Assembly: GCF_000962805.1 (NCBI RefSeq)
Contig: NZ_JZTW01000017.1
Span: 32,283 to 96,282 of the forward strand
Length of the DNA stretch: 64,000 bases
Source: Pseudarthrobacter chlorophenolicus
Lineage (GTDB): Bacteria; Actinomycetota; Actinomycetes; Actinomycetales; Micrococcaceae
Reading direction: 5' to 3'
The first letter of the stretch is position 1; each line of letters begins with the position of its first letter. The position numbers and the translations under genes were made by a program. The notes under the pieces were generated by a model, which ran no database searches, was not told the origin of the DNA, and was given only the letters and a program-made list of their open reading frames with translations. This document shows, one piece after another, positions 7,410-18,873 of this stretch.

Positions 7410-8318
7410 ATGAGCAGCAAGATCATTCTCGGCGAAAACCAGTACGGCAAGGCCGAAGTCCGCGTCGTCAAGATCACCAGGGACACCAACCGCCACGAGA
7501 TCGAAGACCTGAACGTCACCTCGCAGCTGCGCGGCGACTTTTCCGCGGCCCACCTGGAGGGCGACAACGCCCACGTGGTGGCCACGGACACCCAGAAGAA
7601 CACCATCTACGCCTTCGCCCGCGACGGCATCGGCTCCCCGGAAGCTTTCCTGCTGCGCCTCGGCGAGCACTTCACCTCCAGCTTCGACTGGGTCAGCGGC
7701 GGCCGCTGGGAAGCCGAGTCCTACGCGTGGAACCGTATCCAGGCCCACGGCAGCGAACACGACCACTCGTTCGTCCGCAACGGCCAGGAAGTCCGCACGG
7801 CAGTGCTGGTCCGCGACGGCGCCGATACCCACCTCATCTCCGGCCTGAAGGACCTGACCGTCCTGAAGTCCACCGAGTCAGGCTTCGTCGGCTACCCCCG
7901 GGACCGCTACACCACCCTCCCGGAAACCACGGACCGCATCCTCGCTACGGACGTTTCCGCCCGCTGGCGCTTCAAGGCCGGCACCGATTTCAGCACCCTT
8001 GACTTCAACAAGAGCTACGAGGACGTCAAGGGCCTCCTGCTCGAAGGATTCACCGAGAAGTACTCCCACGCCCTGCAGCAGACCCTGTTCGACATGGGCA
8101 CCAAGGTCCTGGAGGCCCACAGCGAGATCGACGAGATCAAGTTCTCCATGCCCAACAAGCACCACTTCCTGGTTGACCTGTCCCCGTTCGGGCTGGACAA
8201 CCCCAATGAAGTGTTCTTCGCAGCCGACCGCCCGTACGGCCTGATCGAGGCCACCGTCCAGCGCGACGACGCCACCGCAGCACCCGCAGCCTGGTCCGGC
8301 ATCGCCGGCTTCTGCTAA
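7410..8318 (+). CDS. Urate oxidase (uricase)
   Basis: 302 aa, the usual length for Arthrobacter-type uricases. The cofactor-free enzyme oxidises urate to 5-hydroxyisourate and hydrogen peroxide as a homotetramer of tunnel-fold (T-fold) domains. Recognisable segments are GENQYGKAEVRVVKI (the lysine sits in the catalytic region), VVATDTQKNTIYAFARDG with the conserved Thr-Asp, LKSTESGFVGYPRDRYTTL, and NKHHFLVDLSPFGLDNPNEVF near the C-terminus. Urate is the product of both xanthine dehydrogenase and 8-oxoguanine deaminase, encoded in this locus. Its leader carries a possible attenuator, and a 21-bp hairpin follows the stop. Confidence 0.96.
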   Translation: MSSKIILGENQYGKAEVRVVKITRDTNRHEIEDLNVTSQLRGDFSAAHLEGDNAHVVATDTQKNTIYAFARDGIGSPEAFLLRLGEHFTSSFDWVSGGRWEAESYAWNRIQAHGSEHDHSFVRNGQEVRTAVLVRDGADTHLISGLKDLTVLKSTESGFVGYPRDRYTTLPETTDRILATDVSARWRFKAGTDFSTLDFNKSYEDVKGLLLEGFTEKYSHALQQTLFDMGTKVLEAHSEIDEIKFSMPNKHHFLVDLSPFGLDNPNEVFFAADRPYGLIEATVQRDDATAAPAAWSGIAGFC

Positions 8319-8330
8319 ACACCCCCCACC

Positions 8331-8399
8331 CCGGAGTTTTTGGGCAGATACCACGGCTTCAGCACCCCTGAAGTCCCCGTATCTGCCCAAAAACTCCGG
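8331..8399 (+). terminator. 21-bp perfect hairpin after uricase, shared intergenic palindrome
   Basis: Arms 8331-8351 and 8379-8399 are perfect reverse complements, with an inner CTTCAG/CTGAAG stem in the 27-base spacer. It begins 13 bases after the uricase stop and probably ends or protects that transcript. The arm core (GTTTTTGGGCAGATA) recurs in the hairpin at 10063-10123, so it is also a dispersed repeat. Confidence 0.7.
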
Positions 8400-8463
8400 C
8401 CTCGCAGCACCCACAGCTTCACCTGTTAGCCAGACACCAGTTAGCCAGACGATGACGTCTGCC

Positions 8464-8487
8464 ATGAACCAAGAAAGTCTGCCATGA
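8464..8487 (+). CDS. Possible 7-codon upstream ORF coupled to permease
   Basis: ATG at 8464 reads MNQESLP and stops at TGA 8485-8487, overlapping the permease ATG (8484) as ATGA. It arose from a 13-base direct repeat, GTCTGCCATGAAC at 8457-8469 and 8477-8489, that duplicated the start region. There is no strong ribosome site, so translation is unproven. Confidence 0.25.
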   Translation: MNQESLP

Positions 8488-9989
8488 ACACCAAGAAGAA
8501 ACTGGCCGCCGCAGCCGCCGGACGCGGCACCCAGCCGGGCCGCCCGGAAGACCAGCGGCTCCCGCTGGGAAGCACGTTCGCCTACGGCTTCCAGCACGTC
8601 CTCACCATGTACGGCGGCATCATCGCCCCTCCCCTGATCATCGGCGCCGCGGCCGGCATGTCCTCGCAGGACATCGGCCTGCTGATCGCGGCCTGCCTCT
8701 TCGTGGGCGGCCTCGCCACCATCCTCCAGACCATCGGCGTCCCCTTCTTCGGATCCCAGCTCCCCCTGGTCCAGGGCGTCTCCTTCGCAGGCGTCTCCAC
8801 CATGGTGGCGATTGTCCACGGCGGGGGCGGCATCCAGGCCGTCTTCGGGTCAGTCATCGCGGCCTCGCTCATCGGCCTGCTGATCACACCGCTGTTTTCG
8901 AAGATCATCCGCTTTTTCCCGCCCGTGGTGACCGGAACGGTGATCACCACCATCGGCCTGACCCTGATGCCGGTGGCCGCCAACTGGGCCATGGGCGGCA
9001 ACAACAAGGCTGACAACTACGGCAGCATGGCCAACATCGGCCTCGCCGCCGCCACCATGGGCATCGTCCTGCTCCTGAGCAAGGTGGGCAGCGCGGCCAT
9101 CTCCCGGCTCTCGATCCTGCTGGCAATGGTGCTCGGCACGGGCATCGCCTTCGCCTTTGGCATGGCCGATTTCTCCAAGGTGGGCCAGGGCGAGATCGTC
9201 GCCTTCCCCACCCCATTCGCCTTCGGCCCGCCCACGTTCGAGATCGCGGCCATCATCTCGATGCTGATCGTCATCCTGGTCACCCTGACCGAAACGTCAG
9301 CGGACATCATCGCCGTGGGTGAAATCGTGGGTACAAAGGTGGACTCCAAGCGGATCGGCAACGGCCTCCGCGCAGACATGCTCTCCAGCGCCATCTCCCC
9401 GCTGTTCAACTCCTTCACGCAGAGCGCCTTCGCCCAGAACGTGGGTCTGGTGGCCATTACCGGCGTCAAAAGCCGGTTCGTAGTCAGTGCCGGCGGCCTG
9501 ATCCTGGTGATCCTCGGCCTGCTTCCGGTCCTGGGCCGGGTTGTCGCAGCGGTCCCCACCCCCGTCCTGGGCGGCGCCGGCGTGGTGCTCTTTGGCACCG
9601 TGGCCGCCAGCGGCATCCGCACGCTGTCCAAGGTGGAGTACAAGAACAACATGAACCTGATCGTGGTGGCAGCATCCATCGGGTTCGGCATGATCCCCAT
9701 TGCGGCACCGGCGTTCTACGACCGCTTCCCGTCCTGGTTCAGCACCATCTTCCACTCTGGCATCAGCTCGGCAGCCGTCATGGCCATCCTGCTGAACCTG
9801 CTGTTCAACCACCTCAAGGCCGGCAACTCGGAGAACCAGTCCGTGTTCGTCGCCGGCACTGAACGCGTGGTGCAGGAACAGGACATCAAGTGCCTGGTGG
9901 ACGGCGACCGCTTCGAAGGGGGCAAGCTCATCGACTGCGACGGCAAGGAAGTCCGCGTTGAGTCGCCCCAAAAGGCATCAGAACATTAG
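8484..9989 (+). CDS. NCS2 xanthine/uric acid-type permease
   Basis: 501 aa polytopic protein of the uracil-xanthine (UraA/XanQ/PucJK) branch of NCS2, distinct from the AzgA-like permease in this window. Family features include LPLGSTFAYGFQHVLTMYGG, GVPFFGSQLPLVQGVSFAG, and the region around LTETSADIIAVGE, where NCS2 transporters carry a proton/substrate-coupling acidic residue. GGAGVVLFGTVAASGIRTL is also typical. Its place after uricase suggests urate or xanthine import. The upstream region has duplicated 11-base and 13-base direct repeats. A strong terminator follows. Confidence 0.92.
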   Translation: MNTKKKLAAAAAGRGTQPGRPEDQRLPLGSTFAYGFQHVLTMYGGIIAPPLIIGAAAGMSSQDIGLLIAACLFVGGLATILQTIGVPFFGSQLPLVQGVSFAGVSTMVAIVHGGGGIQAVFGSVIAASLIGLLITPLFSKIIRFFPPVVTGTVITTIGLTLMPVAANWAMGGNNKADNYGSMANIGLAAATMGIVLLLSKVGSAAISRLSILLAMVLGTGIAFAFGMADFSKVGQGEIVAFPTPFAFGPPTFEIAAIISMLIVILVTLTETSADIIAVGEIVGTKVDSKRIGNGLRADMLSSAISPLFNSFTQSAFAQNVGLVAITGVKSRFVVSAGGLILVILGLLPVLGRVVAAVPTPVLGGAGVVLFGTVAASGIRTLSKVEYKNNMNLIVVAASIGFGMIPIAAPAFYDRFPSWFSTIFHSGISSAAVMAILLNLLFNHLKAGNSENQSVFVAGTERVVQEQDIKCLVDGDRFEGGKLIDCDGKEVRVESPQKASEH

Positions 9990-10003
9990 CAGCAACCCAG
10001 CCA

Positions 10004-10050
10004 ACGACGGCGGCCCGCACCTTTTCGCCAAAGGTGCGGGCCGCCGTCGT
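10004..10050 (+). terminator. 21-bp hairpin terminator after permease
   Basis: Arms 10004-10024 and 10030-10050 are perfect reverse complements around TCGCC. It begins 14 bases after the permease stop. No T-tract follows, so it may end transcription inefficiently or stabilise the 3' end. Confidence 0.75.
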
Positions 10051-10062
10051 CCGCTCACTCGA

Positions 10063-10123
10063 AGTTTTCGGACAGATAATGGAACTTCTCCACTGCTGAG
10101 GTCGCGTTATCTGCCCAAAAACT
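10063..10123 (-). terminator. Hairpin after iclR, second copy of shared palindrome
   Basis: Arms 10063-10079 and 10107-10123 pair over 17 positions with two differences; both become G-U pairs in minus-strand RNA. It begins 8 bases after the iclR stop on that strand. The sequence is a second copy of the arm core at 8331-8399. Confidence 0.6.
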
Positions 10124-10131
10124 CTCAGCGG

Positions 10132-10887
10132 TTAGGTGCGGTTCAGCTCGCGGGAGATGGTCTCGGCCGCCTGGCGGAGCACCGGCACGGCTTTGTCGGC
10201 GAAATGCTCGTCCACCCGGGACACCGGGCCGGAGACGGAGATCGCCGTCGGGGTGGGGGCGTTGGGGACGGCCATGGCGAAGCAGCGGACGCCCAGCTCC
10301 TGTTCCTCTTCGTCGATGGAGTAGCCACGTTCCCGGATCAGCTTGAGATCGGCCAGCAGTTCCTCGACGTCGCCGATGCTCTTCACGGTGGGCGTGGGCA
10401 TTCCCGCACGGGCCACGATGCCGCGGACTGTCTCGTCGTCGAGTTGGGCCAGGATGGCCTTGCCGACGCCGGTGGCATGGGTGTGGGCGCGCCGGCCCAC
10501 CTCGGTGAACATGCGCATCGAGTGCAGCGAGGGCACCTGGGCGACGTAGATGACCATGTCCGAATCCAGCACGGCCATGTTGGAGGTCTCGCCGAGCTGG
10601 TCGACCAGGGCCTTCAGCTGGGGACGGGCCACGGCACCAAGCTGCTTGTTGGCGCCTTCGCCAAGCCGGATCAGCCGCGGGCCCAGGGCGTAGCGGCGGT
10701 TGGGCAGCTGGCGGATGTAGCCCAGCGACACCAGGGTCCGCAGCAGGCGGTGGATGGTAGGCAGCGGCAGGTCAGTGGAGGAGGACAACTCGCTCAGGGT
10801 GACATCGCCGCCGGCATCCGTGATCAGCTCCAGCAGTTCAAAGACGCGCTCTACCGACTGCACGCCACCGGACGCTTTTTCTGCCAT
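10132..10887 (-). CDS. IclR-family transcriptional regulator of the purine/glyoxylate locus
   Basis: 251 aa from the chosen start. An N-terminal winged helix-turn-helix (GVQSVERVFELLELITDAG, then LPLPTIHRLLRTLVSLGYI) is followed by an IclR effector-binding domain with SLHSMRMFTEVGRRAHTHAT, GKAILAQL and FAMAVPNAPTPTAISVSGP. Such regulators often sense intermediates like allantoin or glyoxylate. I chose the ATG at 10887 because AGGAGA lies 7 bases upstream; longer frames lack a site. It diverges from malic enzyme across 243 bases containing a candidate operator. Control of the whole locus is inference. Confidence 0.9.
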   Translation of the reverse strand: MAEKASGGVQSVERVFELLELITDAGGDVTLSELSSSTDLPLPTIHRLLRTLVSLGYIRQLPNRRYALGPRLIRLGEGANKQLGAVARPQLKALVDQLGETSNMAVLDSDMVIYVAQVPSLHSMRMFTEVGRRAHTHATGVGKAILAQLDDETVRGIVARAGMPTPTVKSIGDVEELLADLKLIRERGYSIDEEEQELGVRCFAMAVPNAPTPTAISVSGPVSRVDEHFADKAVPVLRQAAETISRELNRT

Positions 10888-11053
10888 TCCGTTGTCTCCT
10901 ACGGCTCGGAATCCGACAACTCTTATCCACATCGTGAAAAGAGTGCTTAGAACACCCAACATACATCAAGCGCGGAGGTGCGGGCACGCGCCGGCACCCA
11001 CGTCCTCCAGTCGCATTCGGAGGGCTTGTATTTCCATCTTGCAGATAATAATA

Positions 11054-11067
11054 TCCATAATACGAAA
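11054..11067. promoter_or_regulatory. Candidate IclR operator before malic enzyme
   Basis: TCCATAATACGAAA; its reverse complement matches 7077-7090 at 13 of 14 bases. An adjacent inverted pair ACGAA (11062-11066) / TTCGT (11071-11075) extends the site. It lies in the divergent iclR/malic enzyme promoter region, the expected place for an autoregulatory operator. Confidence 0.5.
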
Positions 11068-11130
11068 ACATTCGTAGAGAACAGGCTTACCGGAACAGGC
11101 CGATGCACGGCCCCAACAGGAGGACATTCA

Positions 11131-12576
<1,446 letters not shown>

Positions 12577-12626
12577 TTCACCGCCTGACTTCAGCACAAG
12601 TCTTCAGCCTAAGGAAAGGACCAGAA

Positions 12627-14225
<1,599 letters not shown>

Positions 14226-14228
14226 GGC

Positions 14229-15527
14229 ATGGCCGGAACACCCAAACCCTCGCTTTCGCCGGGAGACCTCGCCGCCATCGACGGGCAGCTGGCCGCCACC
14301 GACCGGCTCCTGGAGCAGAACTACCCCGGCGACGACGGCTCCCGCCAGCCCGTGCACACGGTGTACGTGCCCGCGGACCGGTTCACGCCGTCGTTCGCGG
14401 CTGACTGGGGCGCGCAGGCAACCGCGACGGCGGACGCTCACGGCGGCCTGGAAAACCTGGGCCGGCTCCTGGGACAGGAACCCGGCCTCGCCGAGGCCGT
14501 CGCCGCACGCGTCGAAGCCAAGCTCGCCGGCGAACCCATCGAGGATCTGCGCCTGGACTTCGAGGACGGCTTCGGGGACAGGGGCGACGACGCCGAGGAC
14601 GCCGCCGCTGTTGCCGCGGCTTCCGCGGTGGCCCAGGCAGTCGCGGCCGGGTCCGCGCCCCCGTTCATCGGCATCCGCTTCAAATGCTTCGAGTCGGCCA
14701 CCCGGGCCCGCGGCCTGCGCACCCTGGACCTGTTCGTCTCCGGACTCGCCGCTGCCGGGGAGCTGCCCGAGGGTCTGGTCCTTACCCTGCCGAAGGTCAC
14801 CACCGTGGACCAGGTCCGGGCCATGGACTACGCAGTGTCCCGGCTGGAAGAAGTCCACTCGCTGCCCGCCGGGCGGCTGCGCTTCGAGGTCCAGGTGGAA
14901 ACACCCCAGCTCATCCTGGGCCCGGAGGGCACCTCTCCCGTGGCGCAGCTGCCGCACGCCGTACCGGGCCGGATCAGCGGGCTGCACTATGGCACCTACG
15001 ACTACTCCGCGTCGCTGCAGATCTCTGCCGAATACCAGTCCATGGAGCACCCCGTGGCTGATTTCGCCAAGGAAGTCATGCAGCTGGCCGTTGCCGGCAC
15101 CGGCATCCGGCTCTCCGACGGGTCCACCAACATCATCCCGGTGGGCGACAACGTGGAGAATGCCTGGCGGCTGCACGGGCGGCTGGTCCGCCGGTCCCTG
15201 GAACGCGGCTACTACCAGGGCTGGGACCTGCACCCGGCCCAGCTGCCCAGCAGGTTCGCCGCCACCTACGCTTTCTACCGCGAAGGCCTGCCGGCTGCCG
15301 CGGCCCGCCTCCGCAACTATGTCGAACGCACCGAAGGCGGCGTCATGGACGAGCCCGCCACCGCCCGTGCCCTGGCCGCCTTCGTCCTCCGCGGTGTCCA
15401 GTGCGGCGCCGTAGGTGCCGAAGAGGTGCTGGCGCTGGCCGGCGTCGGAATTCCCCAGCTCACCGCACTGGCGCACCCCCGGCTCGCTACCTCCACCACC
15501 TCAGCAAAGGATCTCCTCCATGGGTAA
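14229..15527 (+). CDS. HpcH/CitE-like aldolase (DUF6986 family)
   Basis: 432 aa, TIM-barrel aldolase/lyase-like protein frequently found beside malate synthase in actinobacteria. Visible features are LRLDFEDGFGDRGDDAED (acidic cluster resembling the CitE metal site), FIGIRFKCFES, LPKVTTVDQVRAMDY, LRFEVQVETPQLILGPEG with the metal-binding Glu, and GLHYGTYDYSASLQISAEYQ. The substrate is unknown; a glyoxylate- or malyl-type aldol reaction would fit the neighbours. It starts 3 bases after aceB, and its last 8 bases overlap the next gene, so the four genes from malic enzyme to AllE form one operon. Confidence 0.8.
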   Translation: MAGTPKPSLSPGDLAAIDGQLAATDRLLEQNYPGDDGSRQPVHTVYVPADRFTPSFAADWGAQATATADAHGGLENLGRLLGQEPGLAEAVAARVEAKLAGEPIEDLRLDFEDGFGDRGDDAEDAAAVAAASAVAQAVAAGSAPPFIGIRFKCFESATRARGLRTLDLFVSGLAAAGELPEGLVLTLPKVTTVDQVRAMDYAVSRLEEVHSLPAGRLRFEVQVETPQLILGPEGTSPVAQLPHAVPGRISGLHYGTYDYSASLQISAEYQSMEHPVADFAKEVMQLAVAGTGIRLSDGSTNIIPVGDNVENAWRLHGRLVRRSLERGYYQGWDLHPAQLPSRFAATYAFYREGLPAAAARLRNYVERTEGGVMDEPATARALAAFVLRGVQCGAVGAEEVLALAGVGIPQLTALAHPRLATSTTSAKDLLHG

Positions 15528-16332
15528 GTACTACTCCCCCACCGGCGGGCTGCCCCCGCAGACGCACCTGACCACCGAACGGGCCATCGTCACCGAGGCG
15601 TACACCGTGATCCCCAAGGGCGTCATGACGGACATCGTCACGTCCAACCTGCCGGGCTTCGCGAACACCCGCTCGTGGATCATCGCCCGTCCCATCTCGG
15701 GCTTCGCCACCACGTTCTCCCAGCTGATCGTTGAGATCGGTCCCGGCGGCGGAGCACCCAAGGCCGAGTTCGAAGCCGGCGTCGAAGGCGTCGTTTTCGT
15801 GACCCGCGGACAGGTCAACCTCACCCTCGACGGCGAACTGCACCAGCTCGAGGAAGGCGGCTACGCCTACCTCGCCGCCGGTGCGGAGTGGGGCCTCGAG
15901 AACGTTTCGGACGACGTCGTGTCCTTCCACTGGATCCGCAAGGCCTACGAACGGCTGGAAGGCTTCGAAGCCAAGTCCTTCGTCACCAACGAGAAGGACG
16001 TGGAGCCCACCTCCATGCCGGACACCAACGACGCCTGGAAGACCACCCGCTTTACCGACTCCAGCGACCTGGCGCACGACATGCAGGTGAACATCGTGAC
16101 GTTCCAGCCCGGGGGCGTCATCCCCTTCCCCGAAACCCACGTCATGGAGCACGGCCTGTACGTCCTGGAGGGCAAGGCCATGTACCTCCTCAACAACGAC
16201 TGGGTGGAGGTTGAGGCCGGCGACTTCATGTGGCTGCGCGCCTTCTGCCCGCAGGCCTGCTACGCCGGCGGCCCCGGCGAATTCCGCTACCTGCTGTACA
16301 AGGACATGAACCGCCAGGTGAAACTCACCTAA
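15520..16332 (+). CDS. allE: (S)-ureidoglycine aminohydrolase
   Basis: 270 aa bicupin, the expected length. It releases ammonia from (S)-ureidoglycine to give (S)-ureidoglycolate during allantoin breakdown, using manganese. The first cupin has EGVVFVTRGQVNLTLDGE and YAYLAAGAEW; the second has PETHVMEHGLYVLEGKAMY and DFMWLRAFCPQACY, matching the AllE metal and substrate region. The start ATG at 15520 lies inside the end of the aldolase gene, whose stop is in the ATGGGTAA overlap. This gene makes ureide catabolism the likely purpose of the operon. Confidence 0.92.
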   Translation: MGKYYSPTGGLPPQTHLTTERAIVTEAYTVIPKGVMTDIVTSNLPGFANTRSWIIARPISGFATTFSQLIVEIGPGGGAPKAEFEAGVEGVVFVTRGQVNLTLDGELHQLEEGGYAYLAAGAEWGLENVSDDVVSFHWIRKAYERLEGFEAKSFVTNEKDVEPTSMPDTNDAWKTTRFTDSSDLAHDMQVNIVTFQPGGVIPFPETHVMEHGLYVLEGKAMYLLNNDWVEVEAGDFMWLRAFCPQACYAGGPGEFRYLLYKDMNRQVKLT

Positions 16333-16359
16333 ACGGGGCCGGCGGGGGAAAATGTTCCC

Positions 16360-17520
16360 ATGGGACCGCGCCCATCCGCGCTCTGCAAGCAGGCCGCAGC
16401 CGTCCTGGCTGCGGCCTTGCTGGTTGTCGGCGGCGCCGGCTGCACCGGAGAACCCCGCCCTCCGGACCCCACGCCGACGGTGCCGGACAGGGCTGCCGCC
16501 TTCGCCCTCCTGGAAGCGTTCAGCGACCGGATGATCGGCGAGGGCGCACCCGCCGTCCTGATCGACGTCCGCTACGGCGGCAAGGCCTGGACACATGCCG
16601 CCGGGGTGCGGAACCTGGAAACCCGCGAACCTGCAACGGCGTCCGACCCCGTACGCGTCGGCGGCATCACCGAATCACTGGTGGCAGTTTCCGTGCTGAA
16701 GCTGATGGCGGAAGGAAAACTCGGCCTCGATGACCCCGTGAGCCGCTACCTGCCGGAGTTCGGCAGCGTCCTGCACCCGCCCGGACCGGTCACTGTGCGC
16801 CAACTGTTGACCCATGAATCGGGGCTGCCCGACTTCACCGACCCGCTGCTGGCGTCAGGTCCCTGGGAACAGGTCACGGCGCGCAGGGTAAGCCTCGAAC
16901 AGCAACTCGCCCTGTCGGCCACCGTGCCGTGGGAGCCGCGGCTGGCACGGATCTTTAACTACTCCCGGACCAACTATGCGGCGCTGGCCCTGATCGTCGA
17001 ACGGCTCCGCGGGCAGGACATCGCACAGGTCCTGGCCACGGACACAGCGCGCCCGCTGGAGCTGGGTGCAACCCGCCTGGGCGGGCCGGGCCTTCCGGGC
17101 ATGGTCCACGGCTACGTCACGGTGGGCGGAGCGCGCCTGGATGCCAGCATGCCCGAATGGCAAGCGGAAGCTCCGTCTTCCGGAGCCGTTTCCACCCTGC
17201 CGGAAGTGAACCGTTTCTACGCCGCGCTCCTGAAAGGCGAGCTGCTCCCACCGGACAGCGTCACGGCCATGAAAGGCGGCTACCTGGAGTACTACGGCTT
17301 TGCGTTGCGCCGCTGGAACAACACCTGCAACAACCGCTTCTACTACGGCCTGCCCGGCGACACGGACGGCTACGGGACCATTGCCATGACCAGCGAGGAC
17401 GGCAACACCCAACTGGCCATGGCAGTGGCCTATCCGCCCGAGCCGCCAACCCTCGGCGTCAATCCGCTGATCTCCGAGATTCAGGAAGTCGCGCAGGATG
17501 CCTTGAACAGTCTGTGCTGA
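16360..17520 (+). CDS. Beta-lactamase-fold lipoprotein lacking catalytic motifs
   Basis: 386 aa. A signal peptide with lipobox (AAALLVVGGAGC, Cys about residue 28) predicts a lipid-anchored extracellular protein. The rest follows the serine beta-lactamase/DD-peptidase fold (VSVLKLMAEGKLGLDDPVSR, VTVRQLLTHESGLPDF, FNYSRTNYAALALIVERL). The usual SxxK motif reads GITE (VGGITESLVA), YSN reads YSR and the HGG-type motif reads YGL. It is therefore probably not a serine hydrolase and may be a binding or regulatory protein. The stop abuts the convergent alcohol dehydrogenase gene. Confidence 0.8.
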   Translation: MGPRPSALCKQAAAVLAAALLVVGGAGCTGEPRPPDPTPTVPDRAAAFALLEAFSDRMIGEGAPAVLIDVRYGGKAWTHAAGVRNLETREPATASDPVRVGGITESLVAVSVLKLMAEGKLGLDDPVSRYLPEFGSVLHPPGPVTVRQLLTHESGLPDFTDPLLASGPWEQVTARRVSLEQQLALSATVPWEPRLARIFNYSRTNYAALALIVERLRGQDIAQVLATDTARPLELGATRLGGPGLPGMVHGYVTVGGARLDASMPEWQAEAPSSGAVSTLPEVNRFYAALLKGELLPPDSVTAMKGGYLEYYGFALRRWNNTCNNRFYYGLPGDTDGYGTIAMTSEDGNTQLAMAVAYPPEPPTLGVNPLISEIQEVAQDALNSLC

Positions 17521-18702
17521 TCAGGCTCCAGGGTTGAGGACCACCTTGATGCAGCCGTCTTCCTTCTTCTGGAACTTTTCGTACAGCGCCGGCGCGCCAT
17601 CCAGGCCCGAGCGGTGGGTGACGAGGTCCATCACACCCAGCGGATCGGCGCCGTCCTCCACCAGAGGCAGGATGTCATCGGTCCAGCGGCGCACGTTGCA
17701 CTGGCCCATCCGCACCTGGATCTGCTTGTCGAACATGGTCAGCAGCGGCATGGGGCTGGCCTGGCCGCCGTAGACACCGCTGAGGGACAGTGTTCCGCCC
17801 CGGCGGACGGCATCAATGGCGGTGTGCAGCGCGGCCAGGCGGTCCACCCCCGCCGTCTCCATGGCTTTCTGGGCCAGTTTGTCCGGCAGCAGGCCCAGGG
17901 CCTGGTGGGCGAACCCGGCCACCGGGGATCCGTGCGCTTCCATACCGACGGCGTCCACCACCGCGTCAGGGCCCCTTCCGGCGGTCTTCTCCCGAAGTTC
18001 GTCCCCGAGCGTCTTGGTGTAATCGAGGGTGTCCACACCGTGCCGGGCCGCCATGGCGCGGCGTTCCGGGACAGGGTCCACGCCCACGACGTTGAATCCG
18101 CGCTGGACGCCGATCCGGGCTGCGAACTGGCCCACCGGTCCCAGCCCCAGGACTGCGAGCGTGCCGCCGGGCTGCACGTCCGCGTACTCCACCGCCTGCC
18201 AAGCGGTGGGCAGGATGTCGGAGAGGAACAGGTAGCGCTCATCCGGCAGTTCCGTCCCCACCTTGACCGGGCCGTAGTCGGCATGCGGCACACGGAGGTA
18301 CTCAGCCTGCCCGCCCGGCACCGAACCATACAGTTCCGAATAGCCGAACAGCGCAGCCCCCGATCCCTTGTCTTTGACCTGGGTGGTCTCGCACTGTGAC
18401 TGCAGGCCCTGCTTACACATGTAGCAGGAGCCGCACGAGATGTTGAACGGGATCACCACGCGGTCACCCTTGCGGAGGTTGGTAACGGCGCTGCCCACTT
18501 CTTCCACGATGCCCATGGGCTCGTGGCCGATGACATCGCCCTTGTGCATGTAGGGGCCAAGAACTTCGTACAGGTGCAGATCGGATCCGCAGATCGCCGT
18601 GGACGTGATGCGCACGATCGCATCAGTTGGCTCCTGGATCACGGGGTCCGGTACTTCTTCAACGCTGACTGAGCGCTTTCCCTGCCAGGTCAGTGCTTTC
18701 AC
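17521..18702 (-). CDS. Zinc-dependent alcohol dehydrogenase (formaldehyde dehydrogenase-like MDR)
   Basis: 393 aa medium-chain dehydrogenase. Catalytic zinc ligands are suggested by AICGSDLH and IGHEPMG; the structural zinc lobe reads CGSCYMCKQGLQSQC with four cysteines. The NAD domain has LAVLGLGPVGQFAARIG followed by VVGVDPVPERR, an Asp that favours NAD. DAVVDAVGMEAHGSP and the inserted segment after it are typical of the glutathione-independent formaldehyde dehydrogenase-like group. The substrate cannot be read from sequence. The ATG at 18702 begins MKALTWQGKRSV, a common start in this group. Confidence 0.9.
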   Translation of the reverse strand: MKALTWQGKRSVSVEEVPDPVIQEPTDAIVRITSTAICGSDLHLYEVLGPYMHKGDVIGHEPMGIVEEVGSAVTNLRKGDRVVIPFNISCGSCYMCKQGLQSQCETTQVKDKGSGAALFGYSELYGSVPGGQAEYLRVPHADYGPVKVGTELPDERYLFLSDILPTAWQAVEYADVQPGGTLAVLGLGPVGQFAARIGVQRGFNVVGVDPVPERRAMAARHGVDTLDYTKTLGDELREKTAGRGPDAVVDAVGMEAHGSPVAGFAHQALGLLPDKLAQKAMETAGVDRLAALHTAIDAVRRGGTLSLSGVYGGQASPMPLLTMFDKQIQVRMGQCNVRRWTDDILPLVEDGADPLGVMDLVTHRSGLDGAPALYEKFQKKEDGCIKVVLNPGA

Positions 18703-18873
18703 GGCCTACTCCTTTTCCTCGCGGTCCGGGCATTGCGCCCTTGGTTCGACGCTATCGAATTTGCGGCCGAAAAGTAAGCATGCTGATCAAATTCAGTCTT
18801 CCGCACTGTTCGCCGCCCCAGCCCCGCTCGGGTAGCATCTGCAACCAGTGGACTGAATGCCCAGGGGGACGCA

